From an uncultured Flavobacteriales bacterium (lineage in GTDB: Bacteria; Bacteroidota; Bacteroidia; Flavobacteriales; Crocinitomicaceae), in contig CAMLLB010000009.1 of NCBI GenBank assembly GCA_946480815.1, forward strand, positions 39,976 to 103,975: a stretch of 64,000 nucleotides of DNA, given 5' to 3'. The position numbers and the translations under genes are program-made. Below the pieces are notes generated by a model, which was given only the letters and a program-made list of their open reading frames with translations, was not told the origin of the DNA and did not search any database. Of this stretch, positions 33,769 through 41,486 are shown in pieces; positions within the stretch are counted from its first letter, which is position 1; every line of letters starts with the position of its first letter.

Positions 33769-34941
33769 ATGAAACTAAAACAGCTTGCATTAAGTGCTTT
33801 AATTGGATTACCATTTATTGCGGCAGCACAAAATGGCGACAACCTTGTTGATAACGGAGGGTTTGAATCCAATGCAGGGAAACCAAAAAAATTAGGTCAA
33901 ATTGATTTGGCAACAGGATGGAAATCCCCTACAGGAGCAAGAGCGGATTACTTTTTAGGTGATTCCAAAGTTCCCGATGTAGCCGCTCCTGATAATTTTT
34001 ATGGAAAAGAAAATGCGAAAGAAGGTGAAAATTATGCCGGAGTTTTTGCTTTTTCTTATGGAAACAAGCTTCCAAGAACATACATTATGACCAAATTTAA
34101 AACACCTTTGAAAAAAGATGTTACATATTGTATTTCTTTCTACGTTTCGTTGTCTGAAGCTTCCAAATATTCTTGTAACCAAATCGGAGCAAATATTTCG
34201 AAGAAAGAATTCGGAACAGATCAAAAAGTCCATTTGATCGATCAGACTCAAATCCAACACCCGGATAATAAAGTATTTAATGCTACTTACAACTGGGAAA
34301 AAGTGTGTGCATCTTACAAAGCTGAAGGTGGTGAGAAATTTCTGACTATCGGAAATTTCACTTCTGACCAGGATACCAAGTACGAAACAAACAAAAAACC
34401 GAAAGATTCGAAAATTAACCAGATTGTTGCTGCATACTATTACATTGATGATGTAGTTGTAACCATGCTGGATAAAGATGAAGATTGTAAGTGTTATGAC
34501 GCGGACAAAGACAAAAATGAATTGTCTACTACGGTTTATATGAAGCAAGTAGCTGACAACGATAAAATGTCTACAAAAGAGCGTATCGAAAAACAAGAAG
34601 TTTATTTCGCTTTCGGAAAAACATTCCTTACTCCTCAGGCAAAAGCTGCACTGGACATCGTTGCAAAAGTATTGACTGAGAACCCGAACATGACAATCAC
34701 GGTAATCGGGCACAACAACGAAGAAGAAGATAAATTAGCCGAGAAAAAAGACTTCTATGCTGATATGGATACCAAGCGTAACCAGGTTGTTAAAGAGTAC
34801 TTACAGTCTAAAGGAGTTGCAGCAAGCAGATTGAAATCCGAAAGTAAAGGAAGTGAAAATCCGAGTCCGGAAATCAAAGAAACAGATGATGATGATTTGA
34901 AACTGGCAAAAGGAAGACGTGTGATTTTCAAAGTGAACTAA
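33769..34941 (+). CDS. OmpA-family outer-membrane protein with N-terminal carbohydrate-binding-like domain
   Basis: 390 aa from ATG at 33769 (signal MKLKQLALSALIGLPFIAAA); an in-frame ATG at 33754 would overlap hemE. Residues ~25-235 begin DNLVDNGGFESN, the start typical of galactose-binding-like beta-sandwich modules. The C-terminal ~110 residues are an OmpA-type peptidoglycan-binding domain (YFAFGKTFLTPQAKAALDIV ... RRVIFKVN), rich in Glu/Asp/Lys. Likely anchors the outer membrane to peptidoglycan. Directly after hemE; a functional link is not evident. Ends at a 44-bp palindrome. Confidence 0.88.
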   Translation: MKLKQLALSALIGLPFIAAAQNGDNLVDNGGFESNAGKPKKLGQIDLATGWKSPTGARADYFLGDSKVPDVAAPDNFYGKENAKEGENYAGVFAFSYGNKLPRTYIMTKFKTPLKKDVTYCISFYVSLSEASKYSCNQIGANISKKEFGTDQKVHLIDQTQIQHPDNKVFNATYNWEKVCASYKAEGGEKFLTIGNFTSDQDTKYETNKKPKDSKINQIVAAYYYIDDVVVTMLDKDEDCKCYDADKDKNELSTTVYMKQVADNDKMSTKERIEKQEVYFAFGKTFLTPQAKAALDIVAKVLTENPNMTITVIGHNNEEEDKLAEKKDFYADMDTKRNQVVKEYLQSKGVAASRLKSESKGSENPSPEIKETDDDDLKLAKGRRVIFKVN

Positions 34942-34952
34942 ATTGTAATATT

Positions 34953-34997
34953 AAAAAAACGTAGGGGCGCGATTAATCGCGCCCCTACGTTTTTTTT
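34953..34997. terminator. 44-bp perfect palindrome terminator
   Basis: Each arm is A7-CGTAGGGGCGCGATT (22 nt), meeting at TTAA; T8 follows on the plus strand. Strong terminator for hemE-ompA. It ends 7 bp before the start codon of the next gene. Confidence 0.88.
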
Positions 34998-35003
34998 CCG
35001 ACC

Positions 35004-35231
35004 ATGAATACAACTTTCCCCATATATCGAAAACTGGACGGATTTAATCGCTTTTATAAAATTGAAAGTGCAGACCTATTTATCGAAGTAATTTTCTCGC
35101 AGGGTGAAGCTAAACACCAAACGATTCAGGCTGTTCAATTCCCTGAAAAATTGCGGATCCAGGATATGATTTCATGTGCATTCAATTATATTCCAATGAC
35201 TGAAGAAGAAATCCTTCGTTATTTTCAATAA
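35004..35231 (+). CDS. Small hypothetical protein
   Basis: 75 aa, no signal peptide or membrane segment (MNTTFPIYRKLDGFNRFYKI ... MTEEEILRYF). Looks like a soluble mixed alpha/beta domain; I do not recognise a family. Reading frame composition is gene-like and the next gene follows by 37 nt. Oddly, it starts just after a strong terminator, leaving no room for a normal promoter; TACGTTTT in the 3' arm is the only -7-like string. Confidence 0.6.
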   Translation: MNTTFPIYRKLDGFNRFYKIESADLFIEVIFSQGEAKHQTIQAVQFPEKLRIQDMISCAFNYIPMTEEEILRYFQ

Positions 35232-35268
35232 AAAAATTAATTTTAGTACTAGACAAAACTGATAATCC

Positions 35269-35718
35269 GTGCTAAAATTTTCAAATTTCATAGGTGTTCT
35301 TCTGCTTGTATTTTCCTGCACTTTGTCTGCGGAACAGGAAAACCGCTTAAATAAGCAACTATCCAAGTATATCAAATCGTACAATGAGAACAACACACTT
35401 GAATACGCCGGTTTAAGCCACCCGGCAGTTGTTCGTTATTACACATCACTGGGAGATTCAAAATTTATCGAACATTTTAGCGGCAATATTGGAGAAAATG
35501 CTGTTAATTTATACAATCCATTATTCAGAGAAATGAAAAGTCAGGGCGATTGGATTGAACGCAAATACACTATTCAAAAGGATTCACGTGAAGAATCCGA
35601 TAAAGAATATGAACTTTATGCTATTTCATCCGATGCCGGAAACAATTGGTTTTTCCTGACAGAAGAAGATTACTTTCTCCAAAAGATTCCACTCAAACAT
35701 CGCTTGTTCTCAAAATAA
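35269..35718 (+). CDS. Small lipoprotein of unknown function
   Basis: 149 aa with a GTG start; residues 1-17 (MLKFSNFIGVLLLVFSC) form a lipoprotein signal ending in a lipobox-like LVFSC. The mature domain is ~130 residues (NKQLSKYIKSYNENNTLEYA; YYTSLGDSKFIEHF; WFFLTEEDYFLQKIP), resembling a small NTF2-like or cystatin-like fold, which is a guess. Six bases before the next gene: first of a three-gene envelope cluster. Confidence 0.65.
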   Translation: MLKFSNFIGVLLLVFSCTLSAEQENRLNKQLSKYIKSYNENNTLEYAGLSHPAVVRYYTSLGDSKFIEHFSGNIGENAVNLYNPLFREMKSQGDWIERKYTIQKDSREESDKEYELYAISSDAGNNWFFLTEEDYFLQKIPLKHRLFSK

Positions 35719-35724
35719 AATAGG

Positions 35725-36546
35725 ATGAGACTTTTACTACTACTATTATTCACACATGCTTTCCTTTTCTCATTCGGTCAAGGATGGAATCCGGTTGGCT
35801 CAAGGGCAGTTTCGCTCTCGAATACAAGTGTTTGCCTGGATGATGTTTGGGCATACCATCACAATCCGGGCGCTGCAGCCTCTATAAAAACTATTTCGAT
35901 CGGTGCTTATTACGAAACACGCTTCTTAACAAAAGAGCTTCAAACCCAGGCTTTGGCCGTTGCAATTCCATTAAAAGTGGGTGTTATCTCGGCTGGAGGA
36001 CAATTTTTCGGATACCAACAATACCGGAATACCCGCGCAGGATTGGGATACAGCATGAAGTTCACGGATTTCCTCCAGGTCGGAGTACAGGGAAACATTC
36101 AAACCTTGCGGCTTGGTGGTAATTATGGATCAACCATCAGCGGAACTATAGAAGCCGGAATTCTTGCAAAGATTTCTGAAAAATGGAGTGTGGGTGTTTC
36201 TGTAATGAATATCGGCCGGCAACGGATCAATCCCACAACGGATCGGTTTGCAACCGTGATGCGTGGCGGATGTCAATACAAACCCTCGAAAAAAGTATCC
36301 ATCTTCGCCGAAGTTGAAAAACAGGTCATTACCAAAATTTCATTCAAAGGCGCTGTCGAATATCAACCGGTAGAAGCTCTTTACATTCGTTTCGGAACCC
36401 AAAGTGCACCAATGGAATTTGCCCTTGGAATTGGTTACAAAGTATCCGGCTTTTCTATTGACCTGGGATCAAAATACCACCAAACACTCGGATGGTCACC
36501 CAATTTCGGTTTGAATTACCAATTCAGGGAACATGAGAAAAAATAG
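35725..36546 (+). CDS. Outer-membrane beta-barrel protein, PorV/PorQ-like
   Basis: 273 aa, signal MRLLLLLLFTHAFLFSFG. The mature start GWNPVGSRAVSLSNTSVCLDD followed by AYHHNPGAA is characteristic of the PorV/PorQ/FadL-like barrels of Bacteroidota (asparagine-proline loop near the N-terminus). Further strands end in LGWSPNFGLNYQF. Overlaps the following HhH-barrel gene by 14 nt, so the two products are made together. Specific partner unknown. Confidence 0.75.
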   Translation: MRLLLLLLFTHAFLFSFGQGWNPVGSRAVSLSNTSVCLDDVWAYHHNPGAAASIKTISIGAYYETRFLTKELQTQALAVAIPLKVGVISAGGQFFGYQQYRNTRAGLGYSMKFTDFLQVGVQGNIQTLRLGGNYGSTISGTIEAGILAKISEKWSVGVSVMNIGRQRINPTTDRFATVMRGGCQYKPSKKVSIFAEVEKQVITKISFKGAVEYQPVEALYIRFGTQSAPMEFALGIGYKVSGFSIDLGSKYHQTLGWSPNFGLNYQFREHEKK

Positions 36547-38605
36547 GCTCCTACTTATTTTTTTCATCAGTACTTGTTCGTGTCTTTTCGGGCAGGAACG
36601 AAACGAAATTATTCAGCAGCGCGTCGAGTTTATTGCGGAACAGTCCGAATCGGAAGAACTGGATTTGACGAATATCTTTGACCAGTTAAATTATTTCTAC
36701 GATAATCCGATCAACCTGAACAATACCAATCCGGATGAATTGCGTTCATTGGGCTTACTCACGGAAGTACAGATCACCGATGCCCTTCTTCATATTGAAC
36801 GATTCGGGAAATTTATCAGTATTTACGAATTACAATCCCTGAAGTACTGGGACTTGAATACCATTTTATTGGTCCTTCCCTTTGTGAAAGTAGACGACCG
36901 TATGGATAACATCCACATCACGTTTAAAGATGCTGTCAAAAACGGAAAAATCGAATGGTATACACGCTATCAGCGAACTCCTGAACAAAAAAGGGGGTAC
37001 ACACCTGTTTCAGACTCCATTTTAAACAATTCAAACGGGTATTATCACGGAAATGCAGATAAATACTACACACGATTCCGCTATTCTTACCGAACAAATA
37101 TCAGTCTGGGATTTACCGCCGAAAAAGATCCGGGTGAAGAATTCTTTAAGGGTTCGCAGAAAAATGGTTTTGATTATTATTCCTTTCATGCATTCTACAA
37201 AGGCGGGAAATATATTCGGGCAGTTGCCGCAGGTGATTATCAAATCCAGATTGGTCAGGGATTGAACACCTGGAGTGGGTATGCTTTCGGAAAAAGTGCG
37301 GATATCTTCTCTTCCAAAAAAGCTGCAAACCTCCTACGGCCTTATACTTCCGTGGATGAAAACCGGTTCTTCCGCGGAGGTGCTGCAATCATTGGATATA
37401 AAAAATGGAACTTGCTTACATTCTACAGTAACAAGAAAATTGATGGTTCCGGGATAAATGATTCCCTGACAGACGACCTGGAATTTGTAACTACCATAGA
37501 CTTATCCGGTTTACACCGCACAAACAGTGAAATTGCAAAAAAGAACAAACTAAGCGAACAAGTCATCGGGAATTACCTGAGCTATAACTCTACCCGTTTC
37601 AACGCCGGCATTGCGGTAGTGAATCAGCAGTACAATCAAGCACTTCAAAAAGATACGGTTCCATACAACCTCTATGCTTTCAGAGGAAAAAATACCACAG
37701 CCATCAGTGGTGATTACAACTTTGTTCTTCGGAACTTCAACTTTTTCGGAGAGGTTTCTTACAGTACTCACTCCAAATCCTTTGCACACTTGCATGGATT
37801 AATGGCCATTTTGGATCCCAGTGTTTCCATATCGGTGATTTACCGCAATTATTCCAAAGGTTATTATTCATTCTACAATAACGGCTTTTCAGAAGGAAGC
37901 AATACGCAGAACGAAAGCGGTTTGTTTTCAGGGATCAAAGTGAAATTGGCTTCAGCCTGGTCTGTTAGTTCGTATGTCGATTTCTTTCGTTTTCCCTGGT
38001 TAAAATACCAGGTAGACGCTCCATCAAAAGGCTACGAATTTTTAGTTCAGCCGACCTATAGACCAAACAAAGTCTTTGAAATCTATGCCCGTTTCCGGCA
38101 ACAGGTCAGACAAAAGAACGTAAGAGATACAGACGGAAGCATTACCGGAGTTGAAGATGTCATTCAAAACAATTACCGCTTAAACCTATCTTACAAGGTA
38201 CTCGAAAGTTTCACTTTAAAAAGCAGAGTTGAATACGTAACAATCAATCGGAAAAGTAATGCAGGTGAGGATGGCTGGATCTTTACCCAGGACTTATTGT
38301 TCAAACCGAAAAAATTACCTTTCGATGTCACACTTCGCTACGCACTTTTTGATACGGATAGCTACGATACACGAATCTATACGTTCGAGAACAACGCATT
38401 ATATGTATTTTCCATTCCGGCTTATTATTACCAGGGATCACGTGCCTATGCGTTAATCCGTTTTTCATTCCTGCGCCATTGTGATCTGTGGATCCGGTAT
38501 GGAACATATTTATACTCGAACAAACATGTCATTAGTTCCGGAGCAGAAGAGATTAAGGGCTCGAAGAAATCGGATATTACGGTGCAATTACGGGTCAGTT
38601 TCTGA
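36533..38605 (+). CDS. Helix-hairpin-helix domain fused to a large outer-membrane beta-barrel
   Basis: 690 aa, signal peptide MRKNRLLLIFFISTCSCLFG. Residues ~59-118 form a ComEA-like HhH unit (PINLNNTNPDELRSLGLLTE ... FGKFISIYELQSL), a fold that elsewhere binds DNA backbone. Residues ~150-690 alternate aromatic amphipathic strands (WYTRYQRTPEQKRGY; YYSFHAFYKGG; LWIRYGTYLYS) and end in DITVQLRVSF, as for a barrel with ~24 strands or more. Known as a conserved Bacteroidota family without an assigned role. Coupled to the PorV-like gene. Periplasmic HhH plus barrel invites a DNA-uptake hypothesis, untested. Confidence 0.85.
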   Translation: MRKNRLLLIFFISTCSCLFGQERNEIIQQRVEFIAEQSESEELDLTNIFDQLNYFYDNPINLNNTNPDELRSLGLLTEVQITDALLHIERFGKFISIYELQSLKYWDLNTILLVLPFVKVDDRMDNIHITFKDAVKNGKIEWYTRYQRTPEQKRGYTPVSDSILNNSNGYYHGNADKYYTRFRYSYRTNISLGFTAEKDPGEEFFKGSQKNGFDYYSFHAFYKGGKYIRAVAAGDYQIQIGQGLNTWSGYAFGKSADIFSSKKAANLLRPYTSVDENRFFRGGAAIIGYKKWNLLTFYSNKKIDGSGINDSLTDDLEFVTTIDLSGLHRTNSEIAKKNKLSEQVIGNYLSYNSTRFNAGIAVVNQQYNQALQKDTVPYNLYAFRGKNTTAISGDYNFVLRNFNFFGEVSYSTHSKSFAHLHGLMAILDPSVSISVIYRNYSKGYYSFYNNGFSEGSNTQNESGLFSGIKVKLASAWSVSSYVDFFRFPWLKYQVDAPSKGYEFLVQPTYRPNKVFEIYARFRQQVRQKNVRDTDGSITGVEDVIQNNYRLNLSYKVLESFTLKSRVEYVTINRKSNAGEDGWIFTQDLLFKPKKLPFDVTLRYALFDTDSYDTRIYTFENNALYVFSIPAYYYQGSRAYALIRFSFLRHCDLWIRYGTYLYSNKHVISSGAEEIKGSKKSDITVQLRVSF

Positions 38606-38703
38606 TCTTGTTACTGTAAAAAAATGATATTATGTTTTCGTTATATAACGAAGACACAACATCCAGGAAATTAAGTTCTTTAAGGAAAGGAGTTCTGTTC
38701 TAT
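38606..38703. other. Convergent intergenic region
   Basis: Between stops of 36533-38605 (+) and 38704-40413 (-). Contains a near-perfect palindrome TTCGTTATATAACGAA (38638-38653); no U-tract-flanked terminator is obvious. Confidence 0.4.
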
Positions 38704-40413
38704 CTATTCCACCTTAAACCGGATCAACCTGCTGTTAATTCCCGGAGGGAGCCAGCCATTCCTGATAGAGATCCGCAAGTAATAAACTCCTTTCTTGTGA
38801 GGAACAGTGAACGCTGCGCTCGTTTCTAATGAATCGAAGAGGGTGATACCATTCAACCATAATTTCTTCTCTTCACCTATTTGTTCTTCTTCATGGAACA
38901 CACAAAATACCAACCAGTCCGTATAAGCGGCATTTTCACCAAAGCGAACCGGTTTGCCATAATTGTTCTTCAGTGTTAAAGGAAGTTCAATCGTATCACC
39001 CGCTTTGAAGGTATATCTTGGTTTGGGAGTCGTGATATTGATCTTGGCATAAGAACGAAAATTATCAATCTTAACGTATTGAAGTTCTTCCTTATTGGTA
39101 TGAAAAACATGGACATTTTCTCCATCAAGCTTCCAGTTCGGGACATAAACAATACTTTTCCTTTGAAGTTTATCTTCAATATCCCAAATATCAAACTGAT
39201 TACGGCGGTATCGAATGTTGTTCAGAGATAATGAAACATTTCCGGTATAGAAACTATATTTGGAAGCTTTTTGATACGAGTTTGCAAAAACAACCGGTGT
39301 ATCCCCCACTTTATCCTCAATCTGTTCTGCCCAGGTTTTCCATCCATAAAATTCAGGAATCAATTTACTCCCTGCTGCCGGAACCAGATCAAAGGCGAGA
39401 TTTATCCTGACAAACGAAAATAACGCACAAGACACCATTGAAAGTATGATCACCCATTTTTTCAAACGGACAGTTGAAGTTATATGGTTATAACTCAAAA
39501 CAAGTACGGGAACAAATGCAGCAACAGTCCAGTTTGCTTCAACTGGTGCATTTAAGGTTGAAAACAGAAAAAACACCATGAAACCTACAAATGTATATTT
39601 CAATGCTTTTTCAGCCGGACTTTGAACCCGATACTTAAAGGCACTAAAAAAAAGAAGTATTCCGGTAATTGGTCCTGCAATCATTAACTGTCCCAGGATA
39701 AATACCAGTGAATCCATAGGTTTATAAGGATCCTGAGATTTTGTCAGTACATGGTATTGATAGGATGGGTAATCATTACTTATTTGCCAAAGAATGTGTG
39801 GAAGATACGCCAAAACGGATATCATGACAATTAAGTAAAATTGTTTCTTTTTCAACAAACTGAGATTAGAGACCAGTGTAAAGAAAATAATTAGCAAGCC
39901 GTGGTACTTACAATAAAGCAGCGCCGCTATATTCAGTCCCAGTAAAAGTGCATCTGCAAGTCTATTGTTTTCTGACCATCGTTTATACAGCAGAAAAAAT
40001 GTCGAAGTAAAAAAAAGTAATGGCGCATCCGGCACTGCTATGAACCCATAAACTTCCAAACAGCTTATTGAGCATACCATGATGAAAAACAACAAAAAGT
40101 TACGACGATTGGTCAATAAAAAAGTGAACCAAATAAAAAGTGGTCCCATTAATACGATCAACAGTCTTGTACCAAGCTCATTATGAAAGACCGCATATCC
40201 TGTCTTTATTAAAAGTGCTATCGCGGGTGGGTGATCAAAATATCCGTAATCCAGATTTTTGGAATACATCCAATAATAAGCTTCATCATTTGCGAGTCCT
40301 GTAAAAGCGGCTTGAATAAGATTGATTAACAGCCAGCCAAACAATAAGAAAAGATTGCACAAAACAGTGTGATTCCGGTAGTACTCCCGAATAGCAATAA
40401 GGATTGTTTTCAT
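38704..40413 (-). CDS. GT39/ArnT-like polytopic glycosyltransferase
   Basis: 569 aa from ATG at 40413 (MKTILIAIREYYRNH); a 28-codon upstream extension is poor and contains the promoter. N-terminal periplasmic signature FTGLANDEAYYWMYSKNLDY with catalytic-type Asp43-Glu44, then FDHPP, ~11 membrane segments to ~390, and a soluble C-terminal domain. This is the PMT/ArnT class, which moves a sugar from a polyprenyl phosphate to a lipid or protein in the periplasm. Donor and acceptor unknown; lipid A or protein O-glycosylation are candidates. Confidence 0.85.
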   Translation of the reverse strand: MKTILIAIREYYRNHTVLCNLFLLFGWLLINLIQAAFTGLANDEAYYWMYSKNLDYGYFDHPPAIALLIKTGYAVFHNELGTRLLIVLMGPLFIWFTFLLTNRRNFLLFFIMVCSISCLEVYGFIAVPDAPLLFFTSTFFLLYKRWSENNRLADALLLGLNIAALLYCKYHGLLIIFFTLVSNLSLLKKKQFYLIVMISVLAYLPHILWQISNDYPSYQYHVLTKSQDPYKPMDSLVFILGQLMIAGPITGILLFFSAFKYRVQSPAEKALKYTFVGFMVFFLFSTLNAPVEANWTVAAFVPVLVLSYNHITSTVRLKKWVIILSMVSCALFSFVRINLAFDLVPAAGSKLIPEFYGWKTWAEQIEDKVGDTPVVFANSYQKASKYSFYTGNVSLSLNNIRYRRNQFDIWDIEDKLQRKSIVYVPNWKLDGENVHVFHTNKEELQYVKIDNFRSYAKINITTPKPRYTFKAGDTIELPLTLKNNYGKPVRFGENAAYTDWLVFCVFHEEEQIGEEKKLWLNGITLFDSLETSAAFTVPHKKGVYYLRISIRNGWLPPGINSRLIRFKVE

Positions 40414-40420
40414 TCGACAT

Positions 40421-40428
40421 CGAAGATA
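40421..40428 (-). promoter_or_regulatory. Possible -7 box of the GT39 gene
   Basis: Minus-strand TATCTTCG, 7 nt before the ATG at 40413. Confidence 0.42.
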
Positions 40429-40580
40429 GTTTTTATAAGCTAAAAACAAGTGGGAATCGATTAAATAACACTTAACTTTCAAATAGACATTTAACATCCT
40501 TTACCACACTTTAACAGCAAACAGTTTTTATGTTCACCGGCCTCCCGTAACTTACTTGTTCAACATTAAAAAAGAGTGAT

Positions 40581-41117
40581 ATGAACAAGAGAATCGCCAT
40601 TTTGGCTACAGACGGATTTGAGGAAAGTGAGCTTCAGTCACCAAAAGAAGCTATAGAAAAACAAGGCTGGCAGGCTGAAATAGTAAGCCTGAAAAACGGG
40701 ACTATTAAAGCATGGTCTAAAGGTAACTGGGGAAAAGAATATCCGGTTGACAACATTGTTGATGATGTCAAAGCTTCGGAATACGATGGCTTGCTCATCC
40801 CGGGAGGTGTGATTAACCCCGATAAATTGAGAAGAGAAAACAAGGTTTTGGATTTTGTGAAGGCTTTTTTTGATGAGAAAAAACCGGTTGCTTCCATTTG
40901 TCATGGGCCACAGGTGTTAATCAGCGCGGGTGTCGTGGCGGGTCGCGAAATGACCTCTTTTGAATCGGTTAAAATTGATCTGCAAAACGCAGGAGCATCC
41001 TGGGTAGATGAAGAAGTGGTGGTTGACAAGGGATTGGTCACAAGTCGTTCACCTCAGGATTTACCGGCCTTCAACCGAAAAATGATTGAAGAGTTCACGG
41101 AAGGGGTCCATGAGTAA
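40581..41117 (+). CDS. DJ-1/PfpI-family protein (YhbO-like)
   Basis: 178 aa. Class I glutamine-amidotransferase-like fold of the PfpI/YhbO branch: ATDGFEESELQSP with Glu15, LLIPGGVINPDKLR, and the nucleophile elbow SICHGPQ with Cys107 and His108. Family members are described as stress chaperones, proteases or deglycases; the activity is debated. Cytoplasmic, no signal. Monocistronic. Confidence 0.93.
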   Translation: MNKRIAILATDGFEESELQSPKEAIEKQGWQAEIVSLKNGTIKAWSKGNWGKEYPVDNIVDDVKASEYDGLLIPGGVINPDKLRRENKVLDFVKAFFDEKKPVASICHGPQVLISAGVVAGREMTSFESVKIDLQNAGASWVDEEVVVDKGLVTSRSPQDLPAFNRKMIEEFTEGVHE

Positions 41118-41120
41118 GGA

Positions 41121-41218
41121 CAGAATGAGACCGCGTTCGCTAAAGCTTTAGCGAAGCGAGAATGAAAATGAGGTAAAACAAAAATGAGAAACACGCTTTC
41201 GCTCTGTTTCTCATTCTG
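41121..41218. repeat. 98-bp element with 10-bp terminal inverted repeats
   Basis: Ends CAGAATGAGA (41121-41130) and TCTCATTCTG (41209-41218), exact complements. Inside: the 20-bp palindrome TTCGCTAAAGCTTTAGCGAA (41136-41155) and the tRNA-His terminator hairpin. The palindrome core is related to the modules at 28983 and 46820. Confidence 0.6.
41183..41215 (-). terminator. tRNA-His terminator
   Basis: AATGAGAAACA / TGTTTCTCATT, 11-bp stem, 11-nt loop, followed on the minus strand by a short U-rich run; starts 7 nt after the tRNA. Confidence 0.7.
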
Positions 41219-41221
41219 TTT

Positions 41222-41299
41222 TGGGGAGGGAGACGGGTCTCGAACCCGCGACCTCCGGAACCACAATCCGGCGCTCTAACCAACTGAGCTACAACCTCC
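41222..41299 (-). tRNA. tRNA-His (GTG)
   Basis: Cloverleaf read on the minus strand: G-1 at 41299, D arm GCTCAGTTGGTTAGAGC, anticodon stem CCGGA/TCCGG enclosing TTGTGGT (anticodon GTG), T arm GCGGG-TTCGAGA-CCCGT, discriminator C73 and an encoded CCA. G-1 opposite C73 is the tRNA-His identity element. The acceptor stem is GAGGTTG against CTCCCTC: pairs 5-68 (T/C) and 6-67 (T/T) do not form. Confidence 0.93.
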
Positions 41300-41311
41300 G
41301 TTAAGTGGGCG

Positions 41312-41319
41312 CAAAAATA
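41312..41319 (-). promoter_or_regulatory. -7 box of tRNA-His
   Basis: Minus-strand TATTTTTG, exact TAnnTTTG match, 12 nt upstream of G-1. Confidence 0.55.
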
Positions 41320-41474
41320 AGCAATTCTATTAAAATTCCTATACAGAAATTGATTTTTTTTTCGCAATCCAAGTATTCATCAGATAATGAGTCAATTCCG
41401 GGTTTGTTTTCTCAACTAAACATGCGTTGTTAATAACCCAAACGCACCCTTAACGATTCGCTTGGGTGAATCCG

Positions 41475-41482
41475 TACATTTG
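41475..41482 (+). promoter_or_regulatory. -7 box of the Gfo/Idh/MocA gene
   Basis: TACATTTG ending 4 nt before the ATG at 41487; argues against the longer ORF from 41466 and implies a leaderless mRNA. Confidence 0.6.
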
Positions 41483-41486
41483 TGAT

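Noticed and set aside
33955..34713. 252-codon ORF antisense to the OmpA-family gene
   Set aside because: Long only because of lysine/glutamate-rich codons on the sense strand; the translation is Phe/Ile/Arg-rich without a domain.
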